From Fulvia fulva (taxonomy: Eukaryota; Ascomycota; Dothideomycetes; Mycosphaerellales; Mycosphaerellaceae): a stretch of DNA of 64,000 bases. The position numbers were made by a program, and so were the translations under genes. Below the pieces are notes generated by a model. It did no database searches. It was not told the origin of the DNA and worked only from the letters and a program-made list of their open reading frames with translations. Below are positions 1-10,354 of the stretch, one piece after another (the first letter of the stretch is position 1; every line of letters begins with the position of its first letter). The DNA lies in NCBI RefSeq assembly GCF_020509005.1, contig NC_063015.1:1550001-1614000 (forward strand), read 5' to 3'.

Positions 1-2074
1 ACCTCCGAACATCAAGCCTGGCCTCAATGTCGCATTCGTGCATCAGTTTATGGCTATCATGCAGATCGCGGTACCCAGGCTAGGATCCAAGGAGTCCGGT
101 CTCCTCACGACACATGCTTTCTTTCTATTGTTGAGGACATACCTTTCGCTAGTAGTCGCCAGACTCGACGGAGACATAGTACGCGATCTGGTGGCTGGAA
201 AAGGCCGTGACTTCTTGCTAGGCCTGGCAAAATGGTTGTCCGTTGGTGTGATAGGCAGCTATACGAACTCCATGATCAAGTTCCTGCAAGCAAAGATCAG
301 TATTGCATTCCGAACGCGACTCACGAGGTACATTCACGACCTATACTTGGGACCACACATGGCCTACTACAAGATGCACAGTCTGGACGGTGGTGTAGAG
401 CACGGTGCGGATCAATTCATCTGCCGCGATCTGACACTGTTCTGTGACAACGCTGCGAATCTTTACTCAAGTCTGGGCAAGCCGCTCGTGGACTTGTTCA
501 CTTTCAACTACCAGCTGTACCGTTCGCTTGGTCCGCTGGCATTGAGCGGTCTCCTAAGCACATACATCGGTACTGCAGTATTGTTGAAAAAGCTGAGTCC
601 GCCATTCGCTAAGCTGAAGGCCGCAGAAGGTCGTAAGGAGGGAGACTTCAGATCTTTGCATGCTAGGCTCATCGCGAATGCTGAAGAAGTGGCATTCTAT
701 GCTGGTGGTCCGACAGAACACGCTCTCCTCGATCAAGGCTTCAAAGAGTTGAGGAAATGGATGGAGGGCATTTACCGCGTGAAAGTGGGCTACAACATGC
801 TCGAAGATTTCGTTCTGAAGTATACCTGGTCGGCACTAGGATACATTATCACCAGTCTTCCCGTCTTCCTGCCCGGTCTTGGATTGGCACCAGAACCGGT
901 ATCGAAGTCAAAGACAGTCACATCGCCAGAACTCGCAGAAGTAGCAGAGTCGAACGACAGAGCTGGCTCACGAACCAAGCAATTCATTACAAACAAGCGC
1001 CTCATGCTGAACCTTGCAGATGCTGGCAGTCGCATGATGTACTCCATTAAAGACCTGTCCGAACTTGCGGGCCAGACCAGTAGAGTATTCATGCTTATCA
1101 GTACGCTACATCGCGTGCAGGCGAATGCATACCAGCTACCAAGGACCGTCTACCCCGAGCCTTACAACCTGACGGACGTGCAGGGCACTTGGCAGAAGGG
1201 CTTCGATGGTGTGAGACTAGAGAATGTGCCAGTCGTTGCTCCAGCACCATTCCCTATGGGCGGTGAGGAGCTCATCGAGAACCTTTCTTTCATTGTCGGG
1301 CCTGGTGATCACCTGCTCATTACTGGACCAAACGGTGCTGGCAAGTCTGCAGTCGCGAGGATTGTCGCAGGCTTGTGGCCGACCTACCGCGGACTGACAT
1401 CAAGGCCACGCAACAATGGCCAGGATGGCATCATGTTCCTGCCACAGAAGGTGTATCTTAGTCCTGGTACTCTACGGGATCAGGTCATCTACCCACATAC
1501 CGAGTTAGACATGCGAGAAGCAGGACGTCGCGAAAGTGAGCTGCAAGCGATGCTGGAGGAAGCGAAGCTGGGCTACATACCTGAGCGCGAGGGCGGTTGG
1601 GACACACGGAAGATGTGGCAGGATGTGCTCAGTGGTGGCGAGAAGCAAAGGATGGGCATCGCTCGTTTGCTGTACCACGAACCACGTTACGCTTTTATCG
1701 ACGAGGGCACGTCTGCTGTCAGCTCTGATGTCGAAGGCATCCTGTACGAGACGGCGAAGCGTAAGGGCATTACGCTCATCACGATATCGACCAGAGCCTC
1801 GCTAAAGCGATACCACTCTTATACGCTGACACTTGGTTTGGGCGAGGACGCGAATGAGTACGAGTTCTTGCGGATTGGTACCGCCAGCGAGAAGGACAGC
1901 GTTGAGAAAGAGATTCAGGAGCTGCGTGAGAAGCTGGCACAGGTCAATCAGTGGAAGCAGAGGAAGCAAGAAATCGAGCAAGAGCTAAGCAAAGTCTGGG
2001 TTGCTGGGCAAGAGCTGGAAGAACCCGCATACTCGAAGAAAGAGCGAGACGCTGAAGTGGTACCTGCTGAATGA
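1..2074 (+). CDS. Peroxisomal ABC half-transporter (ABCD/ALD family, Pxa1/Pxa2-like), 5' partial
   Basis: The frame is already open at the left edge, so the true start lies outside the window. About 690 C-terminal residues are visible. Counting from a GTG codon at base 38, the order is: TM domain with the ALD-type segment ARLDGDIVRD (41-50), an EAA-like stretch NAEEVAFYAGG (214-224), Walker A GPNGAGKS (430-437), signature LSGGEKQR (531-538), Walker B YAFIDEG (551-557), and a charged coiled-coil tail. One TMD plus one NBD makes it a half-transporter. Family knowledge: ABCD proteins dimerise in the peroxisomal membrane and import very-long-chain acyl-CoA for beta-oxidation. Family assignment is firm. 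I cannot separate Pxa1 from Pxa2 by eye. Confidence 0.93.
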   Translation, partial: PPNIKPGLNVAFVHQFMAIMQIAVPRLGSKESGLLTTHAFFLLLRTYLSLVVARLDGDIVRDLVAGKGRDFLLGLAKWLSVGVIGSYTNSMIKFLQAKISIAFRTRLTRYIHDLYLGPHMAYYKMHSLDGGVEHGADQFICRDLTLFCDNAANLYSSLGKPLVDLFTFNYQLYRSLGPLALSGLLSTYIGTAVLLKKLSPPFAKLKAAEGRKEGDFRSLHARLIANAEEVAFYAGGPTEHALLDQGFKELRKWMEGIYRVKVGYNMLEDFVLKYTWSALGYIITSLPVFLPGLGLAPEPVSKSKTVTSPELAEVAESNDRAGSRTKQFITNKRLMLNLADAGSRMMYSIKDLSELAGQTSRVFMLISTLHRVQANAYQLPRTVYPEPYNLTDVQGTWQKGFDGVRLENVPVVAPAPFPMGGEELIENLSFIVGPGDHLLITGPNGAGKSAVARIVAGLWPTYRGLTSRPRNNGQDGIMFLPQKVYLSPGTLRDQVIYPHTELDMREAGRRESELQAMLEEAKLGYIPEREGGWDTRKMWQDVLSGGEKQRMGIARLLYHEPRYAFIDEGTSAVSSDVEGILYETAKRKGITLITISTRASLKRYHSYTLTLGLGEDANEYEFLRIGTASEKDSVEKEIQELREKLAQVNQWKQRKQEIEQELSKVWVAGQELEEPAYSKKERDAEVVPAE

Positions 2075-2300
2075 AGCGCCTGCCACGACGCCACGACTTC
2101 GTCACGGATCCTGGCTCTTGCCGGCGTTGGAAATAAACATTGATGCCAGAGAGCGCAGCTGCACTTTCGATTGCAGTGGACACAAAACATCGACAGCACT
2201 TCCATCATCAATGAACAATATCAACGGCACCTCTATCTGTATCGAACAATCAACACCCATACACAACTACCCGTAGACACCAGCAAAACCGGTCTTCGCG

Positions 2301-2868
2301 ATGGACATCACATCACCGCAGACTAGGTGTCGCCTGCTGCTGTCTCTGCCGCGCGAGATTCGAGACATTATCTGGCCCTACTCAGTCGTACAGCCTGGCA
2401 ATATCACTTACACGCCGCAATTCGCGCACACCTAGCCTGACCCATACATGCAAATGGATCAGGCTAGAAGCTCTAGTCGCCTGGATGAAGGACAACCACT
2501 TCATTCTTATTGTTCAAGACTATGCCCCGACGCTTTTGCAACCGTGGCATTCATTCTACTGGAAACTGGCCGAACAACTCCGGGCAATCGGCGGGAATAT
2601 CCCAGACCCTCTGACCACCCTGTGCATGCTCGGGAAGGAGGATCCAAACAATTTGAAGGAGTGGTGCAAATTGGCCTGGGGAAGGAAATTGCCAGCACTC
2701 CCATTGAATCGCTATGCAACAGTCGACACCAGGGTTGTCATGGGTGCCCATGGCATTGCGAAGGTCCACATTTGCAGGAGCTGGGCAGACTGCGAGAAGA
2801 CATTGGACCATCTATTCTTCGTGGTGGGCGCGTGGGATCGGGCATGGGAGATAAAAGCGAGGTTGTGA
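2301..2868 (+). pseudogene. F-box-like small protein, decayed copy (frame break)
   Basis: An ATG at 2301 opens a frame with the family N-terminus LLSLPREIRDIIW but hits TAG at 2433-2435. The matching C-terminal half continues in the next frame to TGA at 2868, with a NLKEWCKLAW segment equivalent to NLLEWC in the other copies. The two halves can be joined by a frameshift near 2430, or by a possible ~51 bp intron ending at the CCTAG at 2431-2435. Sequence alone does not decide this. It is one of six members of this small-gene family in the window (others near 9.5, 46.2, 47.2, 48.1 and 49.1 kb). The function is unknown; the N-terminal motif resembles F-box/2EXR domains. Confidence 0.5.
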
Positions 2869-3152
2869 GCGAAAGGTAGGGGTGAGATGACATTGAGGTT
2901 TTGGTCAATGCAGACATCGTCGGATACGATCGTCAAAGGCACCTCGGACACAATGGACAAAGATGGCAGCAACGCTCGATGCGGCATGAAGGAGGGATAC
3001 TCGAAAGGACTATGCACAAAGAACAAAGGGATGTTCCGCCAAGTATCATCACTAATGCTACTAGTTTTCGACAGACCTGTCGTCGCGCCATTCAACAGTT
3101 TGATCATCGTGAAAGCTTATCCTGCAACTCAACAGATAGGCTAGCAGACATA

Positions 3153-5094
3153 ATGAAGAGACCTGCCGAGGATGAAGATCCACCCACCTCTCACAAGCGT
3201 TCCAAGGCCGATGAAGACGAGACTCCACAGGGTATTACAGATGATACTGTAGATGACGGTTACAAGCTGTGGCACGATCTAGAAGTGGCGGAAGCCAATT
3301 ATGCGAAAGGCTCTGACTCGGAAGACGAACCAGGTTTGTTACTCCACGAGACATTTCAGCATGTCGCCTTTGACTGATATCTCGAAAGACGAAGAGGCTG
3401 AGGGTCGAGAAGCCTGGGATCAACTCAGCGCAGAGGAGAAAGCTACAGTTTCTTCAGCCATCAAAGCGTGGAACACCGCAAAAGCCGATGAGCAGACGGC
3501 GGAGAAGCTGAAGAGACAACACAAGGGCAGCTACGCAGGTGGTCCCCGGGACGACGACGAATATGGCGACGAAGACTACGGACGACCTTCCTTCGAGCAA
3601 TACAGAAAGAGCGAAGAGAATTTGCACAAGGCGAGGCAAAAGGTTTGGGACCTCTCCGAGGAACTATTGAGGTTGCGCGAGGGCAGGAAATGTAAATATG
3701 TAGAACAAGAGCTGGAACGAATGGATAACTTCGTCATTACCTGGGAGCACATCGTCCTCGAACTCCCCGAGTTGGAGAAAGCCGCGAAGCAGAAACTGGA
3801 GCAGAGGGAGAGTCGGGCACTATCAGAGCTTGGAGAACTTGGAGCCGGCTGGGTTGGGAGCTGGGATCTTGGGGCTGGAGCATTCGGCATTGCCACTCTA
3901 TCTGTCAAGCAAAACCACGCCGGCCTCATCATAGACCGCGTCGTCATCAAGGACTCCTACTTCCCCGAAAACGACCCAGACACGGACGCCATCTGGCGCG
4001 ACCGCGACACCTGGACCAACGGCGCACCACGAAGCGCCACGAACCCCTCCAGCGTCCCAGTAGAAGTCCACGCCCTGTACAGCCTCCGGCGCTGCGCCTC
4101 CTCCTCTATCCTCAAGATCCGAAACTGGCGCTTCGGTCCCGGTGAACGATCATACCGCATCCTCACCGAATTCTGCCCCCTCGGCGACCTCGAAGACCTC
4201 TTTAGAGATGTAGGCTACAGCTCCCTCCGCCGCGACAATGAGCCTGAAACAGATCACTCTCGCTCCCTAAAACTCCTCCCCGAGCCCTTCCTCTGGTGTC
4301 TCTTCCACAACCTCTGCACGGCTGGAATCCTCATGGACCGCGGCGAACTGTACCGCAATCCTATCCTGCCCTGGGAGAAAATCGTGCACCGCGACATCAA
4401 ACCCAATAACGTTTTCCTGGCCCTGCCTTCGTCCTCGTCCTCTGTGTACAAAGGCTATCCAGTCCCCAAACTAGGCGATTGGGGCCTTGCGTACCTCTGT
4501 CCAGGTGGGCCCACCTCTACCTGTAACCCGCTCGCCTTCGCAGCTCGGGGTACAGAAGGATACAAAGCGCCCGAACAAAACCGCATGGGGACGATTCGAC
4601 CACTCAGCTCAAAGACGAATGTCTGGGCAGTGGGAGCGGTGCTGTATACCATGCTAGCTGCGAGCGCTCCAAAGCGCTCCTCAAACCTGAGTGATACGGA
4701 TGGAGCCTTCGATGTCACCGCGGAGAAGAAATACAGTCAAGAGCTCCGCGGTTTAGTTCTGACATGTCTACGAAGCGAGCCAGATCAGCGGCCGAGTTTC
4801 GATTTTTTGCTTAAGAAGATAAGACGATATACAGCTCCTGGCTCGAAGGATAAAGCGGGAGATTTGCGTGATGCGTCTGTTAATCGTGGTGCGTTTACGG
4901 GGAAGTTTGAGTTGGATCATGGGAAAAACGATATGTGGGCGTTGGGTTCCAGGTTGAGGGATAAGGAGCTGCCCGAGAATTTGGATGAGTTTCCGAGTCC
5001 GCCGGAGATGGGCGAGCATTCTTCAGAGGAAGAGGAGGAAGAGGATGATCTTAGTGGTGCGCCGGGGTCGATGATTAAGGACCCGAGGGAATAA
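3153..5094 (+). CDS. Atypical protein kinase domain protein
   Basis: The start is ATG 3153 (MKRPAEDEDPP). Exon 1 ends at 3333, the intron is 3334-3388 (GTTTGT...CTGAT...AAAG, 55 bp) and exon 2 runs to 5094, giving 628 aa. The N-terminus is acidic/basic and coiled. The kinase core has the Gly-rich GAGAFG (about 222-227), lysine in VVIK (248), the HRDIKPNN catalytic loop (394-396), DWG (424-426) in place of DFG, and APE (454-456). The tail is acidic (EEEEEEDD). The catalytic Lys and both Asp are present, so activity is plausible despite the Phe-to-Trp change in DFG. It does not match a named kinase family that I recognise. The splice is inferred from consensus signals and frame continuity. Confidence 0.82.
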
Positions 5095-5218
5095 GTCAAC
5101 GTGTATCGATTGACACGAAGGGACGAGAGCGATGGTCGGGATCTGCATATGAAGGTATCTGAGCTGAATAATCAGAAGGATCTCCGTGCTTGTGTAGTCA
5201 CTATTCAGCAGAGCCTGT

Positions 5219-6208
5219 TCAGTCGGAGCTATCACCATCCTCATCAGCTTCTCCTTCAACGAGAGGCACGACTCTGAACTCTACAAAGACCACACCGTTG
5301 CCAGTGCCTCCTGCATCGACTTCAACGAGAAATTGCATGCAAAGCACGCCTTCCTCATCGAGGCGCAGTGACACTTTATTCGAGCTTGCCATCGCACGTT
5401 GTGCAGCCTTGATCAGACTAAACTTGAAGCTGCCGCTCGTTCTATTCGAACAGGAAAAGCTCTCCAGCACAGGCGTCTCCGAGTCCGTATGCGTCGTGAA
5501 GTCGACTGCAGCTGAGCCCAATGCACCGCTTGCCGAGAAGGACAGATTGGCGCCTTGTCGTGTTGTTGGGAAGGCTTGCAGGGTGAGTTCTGTTGGGTTC
5601 ATTGAACTTAGCTCTGCAATGGCATCAAGCAGGTAATTCGACCGCATGACCGTTCTGAGTTCGATGTTGTCGCGATTGAAGGGTATCTCTTCCGGACTCT
5701 CAGCTTCGTAAGTGGTGAGGTCGCATGTGGTGGTGACTCCAGCTTCGGTCATGTTGATGCTCAAAGGGCTGCCTTCTCCGTCATAGGTGAAGCTGCATAC
5801 GCCCGCATGTGCTTGGTTCGAGAAGGCATTGATGCCAGCGTGTCGATTCAGGCGATGTGCAGCAAAAGAGTCATACTCGCCAGGTCGTTTCGCAGTGCTT
5901 GGGTCGGAAATGCTGAAGATATTGAGAGTTTCGAGAAGTGCAATGAGGTTTACTTCGAAGAGAGGCGGCACTGCTTCATCGTCTTGAGATGACACCGAAG
6001 GTGGCGGAGTGTATCTATACGAGGAGAACATGTCCGCCTCAAGAAAGACGAAGGCCTCCATGACGCTGCCATCGTCGGTGGTAAATCTCAGCCCCTTGTC
6101 CGAGATGCGAACGTTGGCCTTCTTTGCAAAGGAGATGCACCGAAGCAACAGCAGGATTTGTCGCGCAGACGAGGTCACAGCTGCGAACATTGGTCCATCT
6201 GTTGCCAT
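5219..6208 (-). CDS. rad1: DNA damage checkpoint clamp subunit Rad1 (9-1-1 complex)
   Basis: Single exon, 329 aa, ATG at 6208. The N-terminus (FAAVTSSARQILLLLRCISF) and the following ISDKGLRFTTDDGSVMEAFV segment are the hallmark of the PCNA-like Rad1/Rec1 family, and the length is normal. Family knowledge: Rad1 forms the Rad9-Rad1-Hus1 ring, loaded onto damaged DNA by Rad17-RFC to activate checkpoint signalling in the nucleus. The C-terminus is short and acidic (EGEADEDGDSSD). It is convergent with the kinase upstream and is followed closely by the Ost5 gene on the same strand (143 bp between them). Confidence 0.92.
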   Translation of the reverse strand: MATDGPMFAAVTSSARQILLLLRCISFAKKANVRISDKGLRFTTDDGSVMEAFVFLEADMFSSYRYTPPPSVSSQDDEAVPPLFEVNLIALLETLNIFSISDPSTAKRPGEYDSFAAHRLNRHAGINAFSNQAHAGVCSFTYDGEGSPLSINMTEAGVTTTCDLTTYEAESPEEIPFNRDNIELRTVMRSNYLLDAIAELSSMNPTELTLQAFPTTRQGANLSFSASGALGSAAVDFTTHTDSETPVLESFSCSNRTSGSFKFSLIKAAQRAMASSNKVSLRLDEEGVLCMQFLVEVDAGGTGNGVVFVEFRVVPLVEGEADEDGDSSD

Positions 6209-6350
6209 CTTGACGTGTTTGGGACCGCGTCAGCACGCGTCCTGTGCGTGTCTTCGACTGCGATGCCCGAACGGGACCCTTCACTGACCGCTGTCCCTGC
6301 CCTCCTCAAGCTGAGTCTGCAGTCCTGCTATGTCGATTGTGGTTATACGC

Positions 6351-6642
6351 TTATACGTATACACCCACAGCGCAGATCATGTACACAGCACCGAAGCCGA
6401 ATGCGAGGGAAGCTGGAAGGGCGAGGATCGGGATGTTCTTGAGGTTGAGGTCTGCTGTGTCGTCAGTATACATACGGTCCTGCTGTACCATGCCACATAC
6501 TGAGACCAAAGAGACCAGTCAGGATGATGGCACCGAGCAGGAGGAAGAAGCCGATGGAGAGCTGCGTGTCCTTGTCTACAGCAGCCTGGAACGGTTGGCC
6601 TGCAGAAGCCTCCCAGAGTGCGTGAAGTGGTTGTGAAGACAT
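6351..6642 (-). CDS. OST5: Oligosaccharyltransferase subunit Ost5 (TMEM258-like)
   Basis: A very small two-exon gene, easy to miss. Exon 1 is 6642-6501 and begins [18 protein letters not shown]. The intron is 6500-6452 (49 bp, GTATGT...ACTGAC...CAG). Exon 2 is 6451-6351 and ends GVYV-stop, giving 80 aa. Two hydrophobic helices ([20 protein letters not shown] and [20 protein letters not shown]) and the terminal GVYV match the Ost5/TMEM258 layout. Family knowledge: it is a small ER-membrane subunit of the complex that N-glycosylates nascent proteins. It is divergent from gcn5, with start codons 272 bp apart. Confidence 0.85.
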
Positions 6643-6914
6643 GGAGTCGTGGACGTGTTCGGTGGGTAGTATCTGGTCGATATCGTGACGATGGTATTGT
6701 TGGTGAGCGGATGTCCACGACAGCTGCTGCTTCAACTTGTGTGAACAGCTGGATCGAGCTCCTGCCCTGCCAAGCACGCTCTCGCGGCCGGGATGATGCG
6801 CCGGACCGTTCACCCCTGCCGCCACGCGCTATTTCCCCACGCTTCACATGTGTTCATCGCGCCTTGCATCGCCGTACTTCCACACCTCACACACCTACCG
6901 CAGCACCGCATAGC

Positions 6915-8236
6915 ATGGCCAGCGTCAAGTCTGAGAAGCGCCATGCGCAAGATGAGGGCAATGCGCCCGACGCGAAACGCATCAAACCCTCAGTATCACC
7001 ACCGCCCGAGACAGACTATGTCATCAACCACGACGCATTCCCGAAGAAGCCAGCCGTGATCGAGGAAGAGAATGGCGACATCTCCTTCCAGGTGGTCAAC
7101 AATGACGGCAAACCGAACTCGCATATCGTCCTGACCGGCTTGAAATGCATCTTCCAGAAACAACTGCCCAAGATGCCGAAGGACTACATTGCGCGACTCG
7201 TTTACGACCGAACACACTTGAGCATCGCGATTGTCAAGAAGCCTCCCCCCGGTAGCTTCGCGGAGAGTTCAAATCTTCCAGGAGAGGTCGTGGGTGGAAT
7301 CACATACAGACCCTTCAAGGGACGACAATTCGCCGAGATCGTGTTTTGTGCCATCAGCAGCGACCAGCAGGTGAAAGGATACGGCGCGCATCTCATGAAC
7401 CATCTAAAAGACTACGTCAAGTCTACCAGTGATGTGATGCACTTCCTGACCTACGCCGACAACTACGCAATCGGTTACTTTAAGAAGCAAGGATTCACGA
7501 AGGAGATCACGCTGGATAGGCCAAAGTGGATGGGATACATCAAGGACTACGAGGGAGGGACTATAATGCAGTGCTCTATGCTGCCCAAGATCAAGTACCT
7601 TGAATCAGCGCGTATGCTGCTCAAGCAGAAGGCCGCGGTTCATGCCAAGATAAGAGCTGTGAGCAAGAGCTACGACATATATGGGCCGCCCATGCAGTGG
7701 AAGAATGTAAAAAAAGGACAGCCGTTACCAGCGATCAATCCACTGGACATTCCTGCAATCAAAGCGACTGGCTGGTCTCCAGACATGGACGCGCTCTCGC
7801 GTCAGCCACGTCGTAATCCGTCGCATAGCTTGCTACTTGCTCTGCTGTCCGCCTTACAAACCAGTTCCTCCGCTTGGCCCTTCCTACAACCCGTCAATGG
7901 CGAAGAGGTTCACGACTACTACGAGGTCATCAAGGAGCCCATGGACCTTTCAACGATGGAGAGCAAGCTGGATAAGGATCAGTATGAGACCGTCGAGGAC
8001 TTCGTTCGCGACTGTCTGCTCATCGTTCGCAACTGCCGCCGTTACAACGGGGAGACTACACCTTACGCAAAGGCTGCAGTGAGGTTGGAGAAGGATATGT
8101 GGAAGAAGATCCGGGAAGTGCCGGAATGGTAAGTGAATGAAGAGCGCGATGCCGAGAAACCTTCTAATCACACGCGAATAGGTCGTATCTCGAACCTGAG
8201 AACTTCGAGACCACCGCCAGACAGGCTCCCGAATGA
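6915..8236 (+). CDS. gcn5: Histone acetyltransferase Gcn5 (SAGA/ADA catalytic subunit)
   Basis: ATG 6915 ([10 protein letters not shown]), exon 1 to 8128, intron 8129-8181 (GTAAGT...CTAAT...ATAG, 53 bp), exon 2 to TGA 8236; 422 aa. The N-terminus carries a KR-rich nuclear signal. The GNAT domain has [11 protein letters not shown] with the catalytic Glu (about residue 141) and the acetyl-CoA loop QVKGYG (about 152-157). A C-terminal bromodomain follows ([19 protein letters not shown], then RNCRRYNG). Length and order match fungal Gcn5. Family knowledge: it acetylates histone H3 within SAGA and ADA. The last exon adds only 18 codons, so stopping at the apparent TAA at 8130-8132 would truncate the protein. 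Confidence 0.95.
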
Positions 8237-9455
8237 TAATATCTGGACTTTCTGGACAGAAGCATGATTTTGATTTTAGCGCGGCGCTGGCGGGATATGA
8301 TACCACGATAAGACGCATTGACACATGAGCACAGCTTTGTCCATTCTTTCACTTTTTCTGCTTCTTTGACGATGCATCTCGTACATGGGCTTTATCTCCA
8401 CGTGTTCAGTGCTCGCTGCGCGTTTCCAGCTCGGTCGTTCGTCACAAGTTGATCGCGGGATTCAGTCGCCGTAGCTTTCATCCTCTGTTGTCGAGAGATG
8501 AACAAGCGGATATTTTCGTGACTAATTAAGTATTCTTGTTTTGAATCGCCTTCGAATCTCATGGAATCTCGAGACCATTGAGCAGTCGCGAGTCTGGCTC
8601 AGTCTCTCTAGCATCCCTTTCAGCCGATCCTGCCCAGATCGTGGCGCCTAAGCTGCGCCCTGCACGCACGTCCAGCACGCCATGCTTCTGGATCTTGTTC
8701 TCGACGGATGGAGCAGTTGGGAGGTCCAATACCTACAGTTCACAGTCCCTATACCTAGTCGTCTTGGCCTCGCTCTTGCTCCATCTTGGTCGCCGTGTTG
8801 ATGTTGAGGCAGTGGTTACCTGGAGGCTTTGGTGTCTTCGCGGCTGAGCTGGACAGGTCGTAGAAGAAATTGGCATCGCAGTAGTGAAATGTGCTTTTGA
8901 GAAAGCTCAGTTGGATACAATTACCATCTCGGTAAGGGACGTCGCGTGGAACAGGCATATGAAAAGGTGGCTACCGTTGCGGTGGATTGGCTGGGTTTGA
9001 GGGGGCATAATTCGAGCCCGTGGCTCATAAGCTCTATGGGCATTGTCACGGGGCGGGGATGGTTTGTGGATAGCGGCGGTAGGACTTCATTCTTGGAACG
9101 AGTCGTGTTACGTTCGTTTCAGGGCTACATTTGGTGTGCAGTACCATCCTGCGAAGATAATCGATCCCGCTGGAGATGACGAGAAATATCGAGAAAGAAA
9201 GGGGTGTGCAAGCAGTCCCGTCCAGACTGAGAGTACCATCTTCGCCAGTACTGTGCTTAGTCTTGTCGGAGCTCTAGGTCGTGCCTCTAATGCTGTGTGA
9301 TGCAACGCCTCTTTCTTCAGATGACAGTTCGGACCGCTGTTCGCGCGCCGTGATGATACTCCCGCAATGCCAATGTATCTACCTCGACTCGTTGCATCGC
9401 TTTGAGCTTCTCTGTGTATTGATCGTCTCCGACTCTGGATATGATTGCGATTAAT
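8237..9455. other. Intergenic region, no supported gene
   Basis: Only short unsupported open frames occur. Two minus-strand frames (9305-9108 and 8958-8755) have a few cysteines and could be exons of a small secreted protein, but I found no convincing splice pair or start. Confidence 0.6.
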
Positions 9456-10069
9456 CTACCAGTTGACTGCGAACTTCAGAACCTCTAGCGTCTTTTGACA
9501 CTCGTCCCAGCTCCTGCTCTCGTCTCGATATCGTTCGGTGATTGTGTGTGCGCTGGCAACGACTCGCTCGTATGGACTCATGTCGTCCTCCAGGTGTGAG
9601 TATGTGGGGCCGTACTCCCAGATGCGCTTGCACCATTCGAGTAAGTTAGGCCAAGGGCGATCTACATAGCCTCCAAGTACCGTTTGAACTTCCCACTTCA
9701 TGTGGCCATTCAACCTCCGCCTCATTGCCATATCGAATTCGTCGAACCGAGCCAACAGAGTACTGTCGCAGTCGGTGATGGTGATGTGAAACTTGTTCTG
9801 GAGGAGCCAGATCAGGCTACCTTCATCTCGGAGCTGCCTGCATGTGTGTACAGTAGAAGGCCTGGCAGTCGAAGAGCTGGTGAGATCAATGTATGCTCTG
9901 TGGTGACCAGGGCATGTTCGTAGATGGTGTTCCTCAACTCTGCTGGCAATGTGAGAAGTGGCGGAAGATCGGACACGGGCGCGGTCTTGGTCTTGTCATT
10001 GCGTGAGGTACGCTTTGGTCTCTTGGAAGCCGCAGTAGCGGTGGCTTTGCGTTTGCGTTTGGGAGCCAT
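9456..10069 (-). pseudogene. F-box-like small protein, frameshifted copy
   Basis: By comparison with paralogues at 48.1 and 49.1 kb, the start is ATG 10069 (MAPKRKRK, basic N-terminus), followed by LLTLPAELRNTIYEHAL. The frame breaks near 9840 where (AC)3 occurs in TGTACACACATGC. Removing one AC unit on paper restores a TCRQLRDE segment and joins the downstream frame, which contains NLLEWCKRIW and ends at 9456. Joined length would be about 203 aa, like the 201 and 206 aa paralogues. Unlike those, it has no intron after about codon 30. A real null allele and a sequencing error are equally possible. Confidence 0.6.
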
Positions 10070-10354
10070 TATGCGGTGGCACCCTGATGTTGGTGTTGGT
10101 GGAGCAAATGGAAGCTGTTTCTTGAACATGGCAGTTGCGACTTGCGGCAGAGCTAGTGCGGGCCGACCTGCCGATCTTCACATGATTGACAGGGATAAGG
10201 TGCAAGCGCTCACTAGTCACTACACCGACAGTGCGAATGCTCCTCTGATGGACAATTTCGATTAGGATGAATGCATGTGAACTCAACGGAAAGCGCGCTT
10301 CTTGCATCTTACACGAGTTCAACTTTCAGTCATTCGGCCTGTACACCCTATGGT

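Noticed and set aside
8755..9305. Small secreted cysteine-containing protein on the minus strand
   Set aside because: Two short frames with a hydrophobic start are suggestive, but no consistent splice pair joins them.
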